DNA of 64,000 nucleotides, taken from the NCBI RefSeq assembly GCF_000189635.1, contig NW_002475926.1:451886-515885 (forward strand). Direction: 5' to 3'. This document shows positions 36,219 to 49,800 of the stretch, piece by piece. The notes below the pieces were generated by a model. The model did no database searches. It had not been told where the DNA came from and saw only the letters and a list, made by a program, of their open reading frames with translations. How positions within the stretch are numbered: position 1 is the first letter of the stretch; the number at the start of each line of letters is the position of its first letter. Both the position numbers and the translations under genes were made by a program. The DNA is from Tetrahymena thermophila SB210 (lineage: Eukaryota > Ciliophora > Oligohymenophorea > Hymenostomatida > Tetrahymenidae).

Positions 36219-37512
36219 TTTTGTAAGTTTTTATAATCTTATTTGTTTTTCTATTTATTGTTTTAAAATTATTTATAAATTTTTGATAATTACCCGCTTT
36301 CCCTTTTAAACCAAACAAATATTCTTGCTATCCTATTCAAATCATGATTAATAATTAAATCTAATTTTCTTTAATCCAAAATCCTTAGCGCCGAAAAATT
36401 ATCCAATCAGAATCAGTCTTTCTAGAGATTCAGATTTTGATGCTTCAATAAGGTTGAATTAATTTTAATGTTTTATTTTTATAGTTTTGAATTTATGCAG
36501 ATTAATTACCTTCTAATAATTTGAAATAATTAATCCATACTTTGAAGATATCTCACCAGATGCAACCATTTTTGGATTTTAGCCTCAAAATTTAAAACCC
36601 TAAAATCTATTTAACTATCTATAACTACAATTGATAATAGACTAATATCTAGTTTGAGCATTTAAAATATATTTGATAGCAAATTTAATAATAAAAACAC
36701 ATTCATTAAGTTCATTCAAAATAAATTAATAAATTTTTATTTAAAATTTTTTTTTATTATAAAATATATTTGTTAAATCAAATAAAAAAAATAAATATTC
36801 TAAAATTAATAAATAAAATTATTATTATTATTAAAAAGTCATGTTTGTATTATTTTAATTTTATTTTTAAATTATATTTTAATTTGATAAAGTAACTTTC
36901 AAAAATTTAAAATATGTTATGTTTATAAAAAATAATTTTTTTGAGATATTTTTATTTTTAAAATGTTCAGTTTATATTGAAATAATTTTTAAATATTTAA
37001 TTAAAACCAATAATTTTCATAGCAACAAAGATTTGATAATAATTTATTAAATATATCTAAATCATAATACACAATAAATAATGAAATAAAAAAATAAATA
37101 AATGATCAAAAAATATTATCATTTATAGATAAAATTTTTATAATAGTAAAAATAAATTAGTATAATTTTTATTGACACTTTTGCTATAATTTTGACCTCC
37201 TTTAAAAGTTTTATTTTATATTTTCAGATTTATTTAATATCTTTTTTAACATATTTCATACTAAAAGTAAATTTTTACAAATAAACGTGCAAAATAACTT
37301 TAACTTCAGATTTTTTATTATGAATAAAATATATAAGATAGTGGTTAAATGAATAGAAATTTTAGAAATATTTTTAATGAGATATGCTTTTATAATAATC
37401 TAATTGAATACACTAAAATTTTTTATTAATTAGTTAAGTTAAGATAATTTTAAAAATATTCTTTGTAAATTGAACGCTTTAAAAATTAAAATCATGTATT
37501 TAGTTTTTTTAA
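36219..37512. other. Intergenic region with H4 promoter, otherwise AT-rich
   Basis: The H4-proximal 250 nt are relatively GC-rich and carry the CCAAT/GC elements. From about 36650 on only A/T-rich DNA is seen. Confidence 0.5.
36388..36407 (-). promoter_or_regulatory. CCAAT box and GC-rich element upstream of H4
   Basis: In gene orientation ATTGG (36407-36403) lies 185 nt before the ATG and is followed by TTTTTCGGCGC (36398-36388). Both stand out in AT-rich DNA. ATTGG/CCAAT boxes are common in histone promoters; the TTTCGGCGC part is one base from an E2F consensus. Function is inferred. Confidence 0.4.
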
Positions 37513-38817
37513 TCAATTATGAGAATCTTCAGTATGCTATTCGACTAAATAAAATTTATCATTTTCTTGGTCATATAATATTTTTTTACCAGAAGTAGAA
37601 CGGAAAATCTTGTCATAGACAGTTTCTAAAAACTCAACTTTTTATGTATCAATACCTTCTAAATGGGTGTAGTGATGGTCTATATTATAGATTAATATAT
37701 TTTTAGCAGCATCCACGTTTTCTGCCCATCTAAGAGAATCATACAATTTTGTCATTATTTCTCTCATGTCTCCTTTTTCAGAAAGACTAATGTACTTCAT
37801 GCACTTGTCTTTTAAGTGCTCTGTTTGGTTTTTGTAATCAAATATAATAGACTCTTTTATGTTAATATCATTAAGCAAAGGATACTTTAAGTCTTACTTA
37901 TCATCACTACTTCTTAAGTGGAATAAATAACAATTTATATAAGGAGAGTAATGCTTTAATAATTATCCAGGAGCTTCAGAATGTATGTGTTCAGCAACTT
38001 TATTTTCTTTCTTTTTTTTTACTATAGTAATCCTATCTTTAAACTAATCACTCTTAGAAATAGCTTAAGCTATTTACTCTCCACTCAAGCTACCAAATCT
38101 TAAAATAACTAAATTAAATTTACTATTTTCTTGCTAATTGCTACTAGCTATTTCTTCTATTTTAACTACTGTGCTTTCAATACCAAATTCACAAGAAGGA
38201 AGCTCTTAGACTGGATCGTTTATAATTGAAATATTTTAATCGTAGAAATCATTAAAAACATGAACTGCACTTGTAGGAGAAACATGAGCAAATAAATTAG
38301 CACTTGGTGCAGCTATGGGTCTTTGTGCTATTCTAATTAATCTTCTAGCAACTTCATGCTGAGGGCATCTAATTCCTACAAAATCTGTCTAAGCTGTGAC
38401 AACGCGTGGGATAATATTAAAGTTAGCCTTCAAAATCATAGTAAGTGGACCAGGCCAGAAATTATCTGCCAAAAAGTCGTACACTTCTTTTATACCAGGT
38501 GTAATTTCAACAAAGTTTAAACCATCTTCTTTCTTATCAATATGAACAATAACAGGATCTGTCAAAGGTCTATTTTTTGCTAAAAAAATACTTTTTACAG
38601 CTTCTTCATCTAAAGCATTAGCTCCTAATCCATAAACAGTTTCTGTAGGGAATGAAACAAGCTTACCATTTCTTAAGAGCTCGCCAGCCTATTTCATATC
38701 CTCTTCATTTTTGTCATCAAGTATTTATGCTTTAATATCTGATTGCTTAATAATAGATAAAATCTTAGTTTTATTAGTTTCTAAGAATTTCTTTAAATAT
38801 GATTGATTATCCTCCAT
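37513..38817 (-). CDS. SUA5: Threonylcarbamoyl-AMP synthase, Sua5 type
   Basis: Single exon, 434 aa, ATG at 38817, TGA at 37513. The YrdC domain (residues about 40-240) shows LVSFPTETVYGLGANA, AKNRPLTDPVIVHI, FWPGPLTMIL, VGIRCPQHEVARRL and PIAAPSANLFAHVSPTSA, the substrate-binding signature of the family. The presence of a linker with APGQLLKHYSPY and a C-terminal domain of about 150 residues makes it Sua5 rather than short YrdC. The enzyme makes L-threonylcarbamoyl-AMP from threonine, bicarbonate and ATP for the universal t6A37 modification of ANN-decoding tRNAs, together with the KEOPS complex in the cytoplasm. The N-terminal 40 residues are an extension without a clear targeting signal. 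It is the only long conserved gene here without an intron. Confidence 0.93.
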
Positions 38818-40113
38818 TTCTTACTTTTTTTAAATGTTACTAATAATATTTGTTATTGCTTTTCTATTTTGATTAAATTATGTGCTTTTATTCTATGTTT
38901 ATTTTAAAGTTTTTGAAAAATTTTGAATTTATTCTTTATTTTTTTATATATTAAAATTTCTATCTACTAAAAATTATCTTTGATATCAATATTTCTACCT
39001 TTTTTTAATTATGCTACCTGATAGATTAATAATTTTACTATCCACTATTTTGATTATATATAAAGTAAATTAGCCTAAGAATTATTATAAATTTTATACT
39101 TTAGTTTCTGATACAATTCTTCTTTATTTGGTCTAAAAGCATCTACTTTTCAATAGATAGTTATAATTATAATTCTATTTTTATTTAATTAATCATTTTT
39201 TTTATGCTTATTCAATATGTGAAGTGATCAATTATTAATCAAAAATAGACTAATTTGAAAATTTTAATACCTACAATATTTTTCTAATTATCAATGAAAA
39301 ATTTTATAATTTCGCTCTCTAAAAGCATATATTATTAATTTATATTTTGAGTTTTTTATCAGATAAAAAGCATTTATATTAATGAAATTGTATTCATATC
39401 TAGGAATAATTTAAAAAATTTATTATCACTTCATAAAACTAAATAAAGTTTTATGAATAACGTTTATAAAAATAATGAAGCTAATTTTATTTAAATAGAT
39501 ATTTATAAGTGAGTATATGAAGAGCAAAAGATTAATTTATAATACATAAATTTTTATTATTTTATTGAGAAACATTTAAAGATATTTTTATATTCAATTT
39601 ATTTGTTTGAAAATAAAATGATTATCAATAAAAAAATAAAATATGATCTTTAAAACTAATAAATTTAAATATTCTTCAAAAATAGTTTGAGTATTAAAAG
39701 AATAAATTGTCAATTAATTATAAACAAATTTTATTAAAGTATTGAGAAATAAACATACAAATATTTTTAAAATTAAATGAAATAATCTTCATGACTAATT
39801 CTTTTTTATTTTAATCAAGAATATTGAAATTGAAAACTCATTTATCATAAATTCAAAACCATAAAATATATTGATTTAAAGACATTATAAATTTGAAGGA
39901 AAAATAATTACAAAATGATTAATAAAATAATATTTTATTTTTATTAAATATTCTATTGTGTTTAATAGTAATTAAAGTAATTGATTGTTTAGTATGAGGT
40001 GCATAAAGAATGATAAGAGGATATCTATCTATTTATTTATTAATTCATCAATCAATTTTGATAAATTTTTACTAATTTTAGGCTATAAATACAATTTGAG
40101 CTTACTAATTTTT
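38818..40113. other. 1.3-kb AT-rich intergenic region
   Basis: Between two minus-strand genes; it should contain the Sua5 promoter. No ORF or RNA gene recognised. Confidence 0.5.
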
Positions 40114-41000
40114 TCAAGATTCAATTGGTTTTAAATATCCTTATAATATTAAATGTTCTACCTTTTTAAATTATATGTAAAAGTTAAAAATAAATTCATT
40201 TTATATTTCATTTTATTATTACTTCTTAACGTTTGACATAGTGCTGAGTATCCTTTGAAAGCTTAATTGTCTCACCATAACTTGTTAAAATTTCTCCACA
40301 ATCCTGTAAAACTCTTACTTCTATAAAAGTATCATGAGGAGGCTCTAAATCCTTTTAAAGTATAGTTAAATTAAATTTAATTTAAACGCATATTGATCTG
40401 ATACGAATAAATATTACTTTAGTTAAATCAAAATTAACATCTGGATAATTTTAGGTCATATTTTTAGAGTAATTAACAATCAGACTTCTATAATTTTCTG
40501 TATATTATTTTTCATCTGGATGAAGGAACTCTTTATATTCTTTAGGTAAATTTTATCCAAATTCCCAGAAATATTACTCAATTATATCCATTCTTTTACT
40601 CAAATAAGCTAAAATAATTCTTTTGTATCTATATATAATCAGTTATAGTGTCTTGATATTTGTCATGTATTTTTAATATTTATCCTGTTTAGAATCAATT
40701 TCATCTTCAGGTTCGCTTTAATAAATATAAAGGATTATTTAGTTAGTTGTTATATTATAGAATATATTCCGCAAATTATTTGCTGCTATCATTTATCCAA
40801 AAAAGTAATTTACCTAATTATTTTAATAAAGCTATCGCAATGGCCCTTAATATCCTTCTTAAGGTCCTTAATTAATTCCTCCTAAATTTCATATATTTTT
40901 TATAAATAAAGTATAGTTTTGAATATAATACATTGTAATATGGAAGAAATTTAGATCCTTTTAATTCTTTAAGAAGCTTGCTTGCCTTGATTGTATCCAT
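40114..41000 (-). CDS. PSF1: GINS complex subunit PSF1
   Basis: Five exons: 41000-40932, 40881-40814, 40715-40418, 40351-40223 and 40161-40114; introns 50, 98, 66 and 61 nt; 203 aa (human PSF1 is about 196). Matches to the family: LPYYNEELIKDLKKDI, YKRIILAYLSKRMDII, YFWEFGQNLPKEYKEFL, then EPPHDTFIEVRVLQDCGEI, KDTQHYVKRQE and the final exon VEHLILQGYLKPIES. The last exon has only 16 codons; without it the frame ends at a nearby TGA and the C-terminal helix of the B domain would be missing, so its recovery supports the model. PSF1 joins PSF2, PSF3 and SLD5 in GINS, part of the CMG replicative helicase in the nucleus. An E2F-like site lies about 130 nt upstream. Confidence 0.9.
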
Positions 41001-41919
41001 AATCTTATATTTTTTTATCTAAACTATTTAAATTGTAGGTTTATCAAATCTTCAAAACTAAAGTAGAGCTTATTTAAAAAGATACCTAATTATAATAACT
41101 TTTGATTTAATATTAGTTGGCTAACTTTTTTCGCGCGTATAATTTCTTATCATAAGAAAGAAATAAATATTGACTAAATCTACTTGTTGACTTTTTTAAA
41201 TATCTTGAATAAAATGATGGTAAAGGTTTATACATACTTATAAGCATTTATTAAATAAATGAAAAAATCTTAAAATTTATTTTAATTTAAAATCAATTCT
41301 TTAAAAAAGGTTGAATTTGTATAAAAAATTATTATTTTAATTAAAATTATTTATCTTTGATTTTTAGTTTAATATTTTCTTGAAATAACTATACAAAAAT
41401 GTTTATTATTTTTTGATAATCATTTTATTTGTGATAATAAAATTAATTTATTTTCAATGACAATCAGATAATTCTCTTTTACTTTGCTTTTCTATTTTTT
41501 ATGGTTTTTTTTTAGTTTATCTAAGAAAAATAAAAAATCTAATTTTATATGAAAAAAATAAATAATATCTAATGAGTTTCAACATTTTGCAATATCACTT
41601 TTTCCTTATTAGCTATCTTTATTTTTAGAAAATAGATAAAAATTATCAAAATGCTTTTGGTATTATTTTATAAATATAGTTAAGTTGATAGGTACAGTGA
41701 ATTGGATAGCATTAAATAATTTAAAATACTGTAAACAAATATTTATAATATCTAAAGTATTATTTTCATCAATGAATATTGCATCAGATATTTTTTCTAG
41801 CTATTTATATTGTCATTTATTGCGTAATTTAACAACTAATTTATTTTTTTTTAAAATACAAAAAAGATACTTTTTACTTTATAATTTAATAAAATAAAAA
41901 AATTGTGGTAATATCAAAA
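41001..41919. other. Intergenic region between divergent genes
   Basis: About 920 nt, holding the promoters of PSF1 and the DUF2804 gene. Apart from the E2F-like site it is AT-rich. An open stretch at 41685-41897 begins with TTG and looks like chance. Confidence 0.5.
41128..41137. promoter_or_regulatory. E2F-like site upstream of PSF1
   Basis: TTTTCGCGCG, a full match to the E2F consensus TTTSSCGC, 128 nt upstream of the PSF1 start codon. GC-only octamers are very rare in the spacers of this window. PSF1 is an S-phase replication gene, so E2F/DP control is plausible but unproven. Confidence 0.5.
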
Positions 41920-43265
41920 ATGGCTAAGTTTTAAATTTTTGTAGCAGTTTTTGTTGTGCTTTTTGCAAGTATCATCTATGAATCGATGAATGAGCCTGTT
42001 TCTAAATTAGTCAATTACAGTGCATAGTAAGTTGAAGTTAAAACTCCAGGAAAACTTTTGAATTCTTAAGGTTAGCTTGTTGAAAAGGGTTTTGCCAGAA
42101 AACCACTTAAAGAAATTAATGAAGAAGAAATTATCCCCTTTTTGGGATTGAAGTAACTTTCTTTCCTTAGATATAAAAAATGGGATTTCTTCGACATCAT
42201 CACAGATAAGTTTATGCTTTTAATTCATATTGCTGACTTGGGATATGCTGGAAATGTCTAAGTATCATTGTATTATTTAGGTAATCTCAATTAAATTTAC
42301 TAATAGTTTTCAAAAAATGAAAACAATTTAAATAAGAATAAATTAATTTTTAATATTTTGTCTAATTTAAATCGTAGAAAAAAATTACATTAAGACCATC
42401 TCCGATACTGTCCATAATTTATCAAAGTTACCTGCTCTTCATAAAAATTCTATGAATTATGAAGGAAATTACAAATATAATAGTGATGATATTAAGCTTT
42501 CTATTTAATAAACACCCAACGCTGAAAAAGGAGTTCATTATGTTGAAGTAAAAAATAAGATTTCAATTAATTAGCATTTATATATTTATTCTTTATCTAA
42601 AAAAGTATGAAATTGAAACACCATATTTTTCTAGCAAAGGGAAATTAGTTAAAAGAGAATAAGATGATGAATTAGTTATGCTTACACCAATTAATTAAGA
42701 TGCTTCTTACTTTTATTACAACACCAAGAGTTATGGTTTGCGTGCTGAAGGTGAATTGATTATCAAGGAACATAATCAAAGTATCAAATTCAACAGATCT
42801 CATTCTCTTGCTGGTAGAGATATAGGCAGAGGAGTTTGGAACTATAATTCTTTCTGGTTCTGGGCTCATGCTTAGGGTTTTATTTAAGATAAGACTGGTA
42901 ATATGGTACCTTTTGGAATTGATTTGGGTAATGGTTTTGAACATGAATCGGCAAATACCTATGAGGACTGTGTTATTTTGAATGGAAGACTTCATAAGCT
43001 TCATGTTGTTAAAAGGACACTAAATGAAGACAATATAGAATAAGCTTGGACTTTAAAAACTGATTAGTAAAACGTTCCTGGAAGTTTGAATGCTACATTC
43101 GAACCTGTTCTTAGAGTTACTAAAGATGAAAATTTCTTAGTCATTCAAGCTAAATTCAAACAATTTTATGGAGTTTTTAAAGGCTCCTTTGTTGATGAAA
43201 ACGGAATCACAGTTAATTTTGATCAAATATACGGTTTTGCTGAGCTTCATAGAGCTAAATGGTGA
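41920..43265 (+). CDS. DUF2804 family protein with N-terminal membrane anchor
   Basis: Three exons: 41920-42280, 42378-42547 and 42606-43265; introns of 97 and 58 nt; 396 aa. Residues 4-20 (FQIFVAVFVVLFASIIY) form a membrane anchor or uncleaved signal. The body fits DUF2804: EKGFARKPLKEINEE, YKKWDFFDIITDKFMLLIHI, LAGRDIGRGVWNYNSFWFWA, GNMVPFGIDLGNGFEHES, VILNGRLHKL and the final YGFAELHRAKW. The family is widespread in bacteria and protists, with no firmly established reaction; a lipocalin- or carotenoid-hydratase-like beta fold has been suggested. Junctions were set by frame: a G|AA codon at the first and phase 0 at the second. Expected location is an endomembrane, with the domain in the lumen or cytoplasm depending on topology. 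Confidence 0.85.
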
Positions 43266-43856
43266 AATATCATTTTGATAATAAAACTTAATATTTTATT
43301 TAAAAAATCGTATTTTTTGTTACATTAAACAGATTTGATAAATAAATTTAAATTAATAATAATTTTTTTTAAGAAATATTTTAAATTATTTTAATATTTT
43401 GATTATTTGTATTTGCATTCATTATTTGATATTTTTACATTCATATAAATTTGAAAATATAAATTACAAATACATACATATATAAAGTAAAAAAATCAAA
43501 GAAAGATTTGAGAGATTTCAAAATAATAAATTAAATTAATTAAATCAGTTTCTTTTTTGTGAAAAATCAATAATAATTTATTATTTGTTAGTTAATTTCA
43601 AAAAACAATAACTTATTAAATAGTGATTATCCTCTTTTCAAGGTTTATCAAAGTTACATTAGTAAAGAAGAGTATACATAGATAGGATAATTATACATTT
43701 AGCACAACCATTAGTTAATAAGGTAAAGCAAAAATAAGACATTTCTAAGCGATTTTATAATATATTTTGATAAAAATGAATATTTAAACTAATTTTAAAT
43801 ATTAAAAATTTCAAGATCTTAAACATTTTAGAAAAGAACTAATAATTTGATAGCAA
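43266..43856. other. AT-rich spacer upstream of CFAP44
   Basis: About 590 nt between two plus-strand genes; nothing recognised. Confidence 0.5.
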
Positions 43857-46800
43857 ATGAGTGATTAAGGTTTAAACGATTAACAATAAGAGGAGTTTTA
43901 GAATTAACCTGAAGTTATAGAAAATAATCAAGATGAAGGATAATCTTAAGCTTAAAATGAAGTAGATTAAAATTAATAATAAGAATCTTTTAAATTAGAA
44001 AATCCAGCAGATCCAAACTTTCCAGTCGAAGATGCCACTACCCTTAACTATAAAAAATAAGTATAAGAATAAGAAAATTTAGCTTAATCTGAAGAATAGA
44101 GCCAATAAAAATCAAATATCAAGGGTTCTGCTTCAAGCCAAATGGAATAAAGTGTGGCAGGATAAAATTTACCCGATTTGAATATTTTAGGAAATGCATC
44201 AATAATTAAGCAACAACAATAAGAAAATCAATAAGAAATTGATGAGATGTAAGAAGTTGAATAGGAGATTCCAAAAATTCCTGATGATTTCTTTTATGAA
44301 GAAAACCATGTAGAAACATAAATCGCTGATTCAGAAATATCTAAAAATGCAGCTCAATTTTAGTAAAGTTTTTATAAATTATTTAAGCCAAATAAAAATA
44401 GAGCAATTGATTGAATAAGAAAATTAAAATAAATATTATTTAATAGATATTTTTATTAATAAATAATATAATAAATTTAGTGAATGCTTCGGTTTTGATA
44501 CAGCTAAAAAATATAATGTCAGCATGCTTGATAATGATAATTTAATTTATTCAGCTGGTATCACATATCAAATCTTCAATATTGTTACAAGAGAAATAAG
44601 GCCATATTTCTCAAAAGATTAAGGCGGTATAGGCAGCATAGCTGTTAATCCAAATAAAACTCACTTCGCAGTAGCTGAGAAAGGAGATCATCCAAATATA
44701 TACATCTACGAATACCCATCATTTAAATTATATAGAATTCTTCGTAAAGGAACTGAATTATCATATAGCTCTGTTTGTTTTTCAAGTAAAAATATATTCA
44801 AAGGTAATTATTTTAAATAAATATTCATTTTGTAATAGATAATGGAGAAATTATTGCAGCAGTTGGATCTTATCCTGATTATACTATTTCTTTATGGAAC
44901 TGGAAGCAAGAAGTGATCATCTTAAAAGCTAAAGCTTTTTCACAAGAAGTTTACAGTGTTAATTTTTCAAATTATAGTGAAAATATTTTAGCCACTTCTG
45001 GTTTGGGTCATATTAAATTTTGGAAAGTTGCTGAAACTTTTACCGGTTTGAAGCTAAAGGGTGAAATAGCAAAATTCGGTTAAGTTGAATTGTCTGATGT
45101 TATTGGTTATTATATTCACTAAGATGGTAAGGTTTTATCAGGTACTGAATATGGTACATTATTACTTTGGGAAGGTAATCTCATTAAATGTGTTATCTAT
45201 ATTGATGAGGAAACTTAAACAAAATGTCATAATGGTTGCATCAATGTAATATTTTATTTCTATATTTAATATGAGTTTGCTTAACTTAGTTTAATAAAAA
45301 CAGGTAGTATTTAAGCATGGAGATGATATTGTTACTGCAGCTGATGATGGATATATTAGATTTTGGGATTATGCTACTATTGATAACTCAGAGAGTGATG
45401 ATTTTGGTAACTTTTATATGAAACCAAATAGTGAAATTCTCATTAAGACTGATGATGATGTACTACTTTACAATTTTTTAATTTCTTCAAATTAAAATCA
45501 TTTTTATAATATAGAGACCTGCTAATATCACTTAAATTTTGGTTTAAGAAAACTTTTGGATTGTGATAGATGCTAACGGAAGAATACAAAAAATTAAAAT
45601 TTCAGAAAATAAAACTGATTATGAAATGGAAACTCTACTTGAAATGAATTCAGGAAGATTAAATGATATTATCGTAAGTCCTATATAAAATGGAGCTATT
45701 ACCGTAGGAGATGATGGTGCTGTTAGACTTTGGGATTATGTTTAACGCAAAGAGCATTATCATAGAGTTTTCTAAGGAAAAGCAACATGTGCAGAGTGGC
45801 TTCCATATACTATGAAAAATAAATCAGCTCGTATTATTTTAGCTGGTTTTTCAAATGGTATAGTTAGATGGCTTCTGCTTAACTAAAATGGTTTTCACCT
45901 TCTAAGAGCTACAAAAGTGCACAATGAGTCAATTAAATTTATTAAAGTATCTCCTGATGGATCAATTATTGCCATATTTTCAGAATCTGGTGACATTTTC
46001 CTAATTGAGCAACATCCTAGCGATTTCTAAAAAATTGATCCATTCTGCTTATTTGAAACCAAATTTAAAATTAATTCAGTTGTTTGGGATAGAATGGGAG
46101 AAAAATTATTACTTGCTTGCGATGATGGAAATATTCATGAAATAATGGTAATTTAATAATTATTTAAAATTTATTTGAAAAAATAATTTAAAATCAAAAA
46201 TAGGTTCCTAAAAAAGACTAATGCGACACAAGCGAAACATATTTAAAAGAATTCAGGTCCAGATCTTATAAAATTAGGATGATGGAGTCCTAAAAACCAA
46301 AGACTGAAGAAATGGAATTGGAATTTTTGCTTAGAAGAAACAAAAATGAAGATAAAAAGGAAGAAGTTGAATGGGATCCTGAAAGCATAATGAATGTTTG
46401 CTATTATGATTATTCTTGCACGAAAATACTTGCAACAGTTTAAGGAAAATTTTTAGGTAAAAAAGCTTTAATGATAAATTAAAATAAGTTTAAAATTTTA
46501 TATTTTTTAGGACATATTTACATCATTGATTGGAATAAGGACAGACCTATTGATAGCTTACCTATTGCTAAAATTCCAACTGTTAATATGAATTTTGTTG
46601 ATGATGATATTCTACTTATCAGTTTCAAGGATGGATCTTGGTAATTAAGACATAAAAATGACTTAAAGATTAACATGCTTGTAAGAACTCATGACAGAGA
46701 TACAGGTGCTATAAAAAAAGTAGTTATGAATCATGAAAAGAAGTGTGTAATGTCAGTTGGTAATGATGGCACATTATTCATTTACAAGATTGATCTTCCT

Positions 46801-49800
46801 TCTATCAAAAAAATTACAAGAGGAGAAATTATTGAAGACTTTTAGTTTGAAGAGTTTGTTGGAGGTTTGGGAGAGCACTCTTTTGCTGAATAAATTGAAC
46901 TTTCTGATAATGAAGAAAATGAAATCAAAGATGATTCTGTATGAATTAAATAAATATATTTTAAGTTTATTTATGAAAATCAATTTTTAAATGTATAGGT
47001 TTACTCTATTTAAGAAGCTAAGCTTTTAGCAGAGGAAGACTTCAAGAGAAATGAAGCTCAAAAGAAAAAGGATAAAGTGAAAGAAGTAATCAAAGACTTG
47101 GTTCGTTAATTTGAGTAATTGAAGTAACAGAACTCCACAATCGATGAAGTTGCTAGACTAACAGATTAAGAAATGACTGTTGATCACGAATTTATTGAAA
47201 TGTTGAACAAGAGAGTCGAAGAGGATTTAGAGGAAACAAAGGAAGAGCTAAAATGGGATGCTGAATATTGCAAATTAAAGACTAAAGTATGCATTTTGAT
47301 ATAAATATAAAATTTTAAAATATCTTTTTTTATTAGAAATTAACAAACTATGTAAAAAATGAACTAATCATGGATACTTTTTCTGTAAAAGCCATCAAAA
47401 AAAGTAATGTTATCGTAAGCACTTTCAAGGTTAAAAAGATGTCGGAATTTATGAAGTAAAATCTTGAGGAAATATTTGAAGTTATTGAAGAAGAAAAGCG
47501 TAATCAAGAAGAAGCAAGATAAAATGCTATGAGCTAAAATCTTAACCAAACTAACTTTGGTGGTGACTAAACAATATCTAATAAAGGTATGCAAGAAACT
47601 GTTAAAAAGGATTAAACCCTTTAAAAATAAGAAGAAGATAAACTTAAAAAGACTGTTATGCCAAGTAATTTCATTTAATTTTTAAATTTGAAATAACTTC
47701 CTTTAAAAAAGATATGCAAGGCCAGTAGTAGGGCGATAAAAAGGGAGAGACAACTCATCTTTCTGCAAGCAAACAAGAAAAACTAGAAAATAAATTGAAA
47801 GAACAAAAGATTAGATAAGAAATGGAGGAGTTAGAAAAAAAGAAACCTACTAAAGAGTCTTTTGAGCCAGATCATCTTAGAGATATTAATCATGCTATGG
47901 AAACCTTGGGTGACTACAAACTAAAGAGTTCACCTACTTACAATGTATATCTTAAAATTTGATTAACAATATATATAATTTTTAATAACTTTCAATAAAT
48001 AGGTTCCTGAAAACTAAAGAATGAATGAAAGCAAGAAAAAGAAGCATATGTTCTTACTTGATGAATTTATTTATAACACTAAGATGAAATTCAATAATGA
48101 AATTGTTTCTTTAAGAGAAAGAAAAACATCATTAATAGATAAAATATCAAATTACAATAAGAGGATAACAGAAATTAATAAATAGCTTGGCATTAATGAA
48201 ACTTTGTTCACTCTTACACTAGACAAGTAATTAGAAGCAGTTGACTAGTTTGATGTCACAGAAGAGTAAATTGATTAATACGAATAATAAAAGGTAATTT
48301 GAATTATATATTTTGGATTTTATCTAATTTATTTCCTTTTATATTTCAGAATAAGGAAACTGCTCAGCAATCTAAAAAAGGAGGTGCTTAGGAAAAAACA
48401 TAATAATAGTAACAATCATCAGAAAAGCAAGATGATAAGGAAAAGGATGGTAAAAAAGAAAAGAAAGTAGATATTACAGCAGGATTCAAACCCAGAAAAG
48501 GTGCCAAAGTTCAAGGTTCTGAATTAGAGGATGAACTTAAGTCTATTAATTAAATGATTCTAAATGCAGAAAAAAAGAGGTAAATTCAATTCAACAAGAT
48601 AAAAAATGTTTAATTTTTTATTTTATAAAGAATGCTTGATGAAATAAACGAAGAAATAGAAGAATTTGATAAGTAGGTAGTAAATTGCTAAAACGAAAAA
48701 AAATGTATTGAAAGCGACATGACAATAGCTTAAATGAAGTTTGTCACTTACTACCAAGAATTGCTTATCCTAGCTGATATGGAAGAATAGGATGAAAAAT
48801 ATATTAAAGACTTACTCAACCATAAAAGAGAAAAGGCTGACTTAGAGGAATAAAGCAGCAAAATAGTAGGCGAATTGACTGCCTTAGCTAATAAGGATTC
48901 ATAAAATGAAAAAGAACTTACTGAATAAATGAAGGTATTCAAAGAATTGGTTTATCCTGAAGATGATAATAAAAGAGAAAAAATCCATCAATACTATCTG
49001 AGAAAGTATAAGAAAAACAAAGCTAAATAGTTAAAATTGAGAAATCATGAAGAAGAAAATGAAGATTTTGATGAAGAGTATTAAAATTATTTTGCAAATT
49101 AAGTAAATGTTTATATTTATGTTAAAATAAAGTGAAATGGATAGTGAAGACGATGATGATGATGACTTCATGGATGATGACGATGATGAAAAACCTGATA
49201 TCACTCCTGTTGAAAATGACACTAAAATCAGGGAAATTATTGACAAGATTTGTGATTTAGAAGACTAGCAAGAAACAGTAATTAATTAAAAATATAAAAT
49301 ATTTAAAAGAAGTTTTTAATGAAATTTTATAATTAAGAACCGCAAAGAAAAAGCAGATTTAGAAAGATAGAAAAATCAAATTTCAGTTAAAATATAAAGC
49401 ACTCTTAAAGAGCTCTAGAAAGCTGAGGAGAAATTAAGAGCTTACCAAAGAGAAAAGCTCCAAAAAGTAAACTAACTTGATGTATCTTTTTGCTTATAAG
49501 TTGACTAAATCAAAAACTTAATTGAAATGGTAATAATAACTTTAAGATCTTATAATATTTATTAATACATCTATTTTTAATTCAAACTAAAGGGTAACTA
49601 ATAGTAGCATATTTTACCTGAAGATTTAAAGAAATCTATATTGTTTACTTAAAATGAAAGAAATAAGTTATCTCTCAGAATAGAATAATTAAGATAAGAA
49701 CAAAAGGAAATTGAGTAAAGCAAGAAAACTCTTGAAAAGAGAAAGAGATACCTATAAATTAAGATAAATAAAAAGAATGCTTTGATTGATGAGCTAAGCA

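Noticed and set aside
41685-41897. 70-codon ORF before the DUF2804 gene
   Set aside because: Starts with TTG, has no protein-like pattern, and lies in a promoter region.
44786-44838. A 35-nt intron beginning at 44804 in CFAP44
   Set aside because: It would keep frame, but the donor at 44786 gives a 53-nt intron and the exact family spacing before [15 protein letters not shown].
49031-49246. Minus-strand Ser-rich ORF
   Set aside because: Antisense of the Asp/Glu-rich segment of CFAP44 exons 13 and 14.
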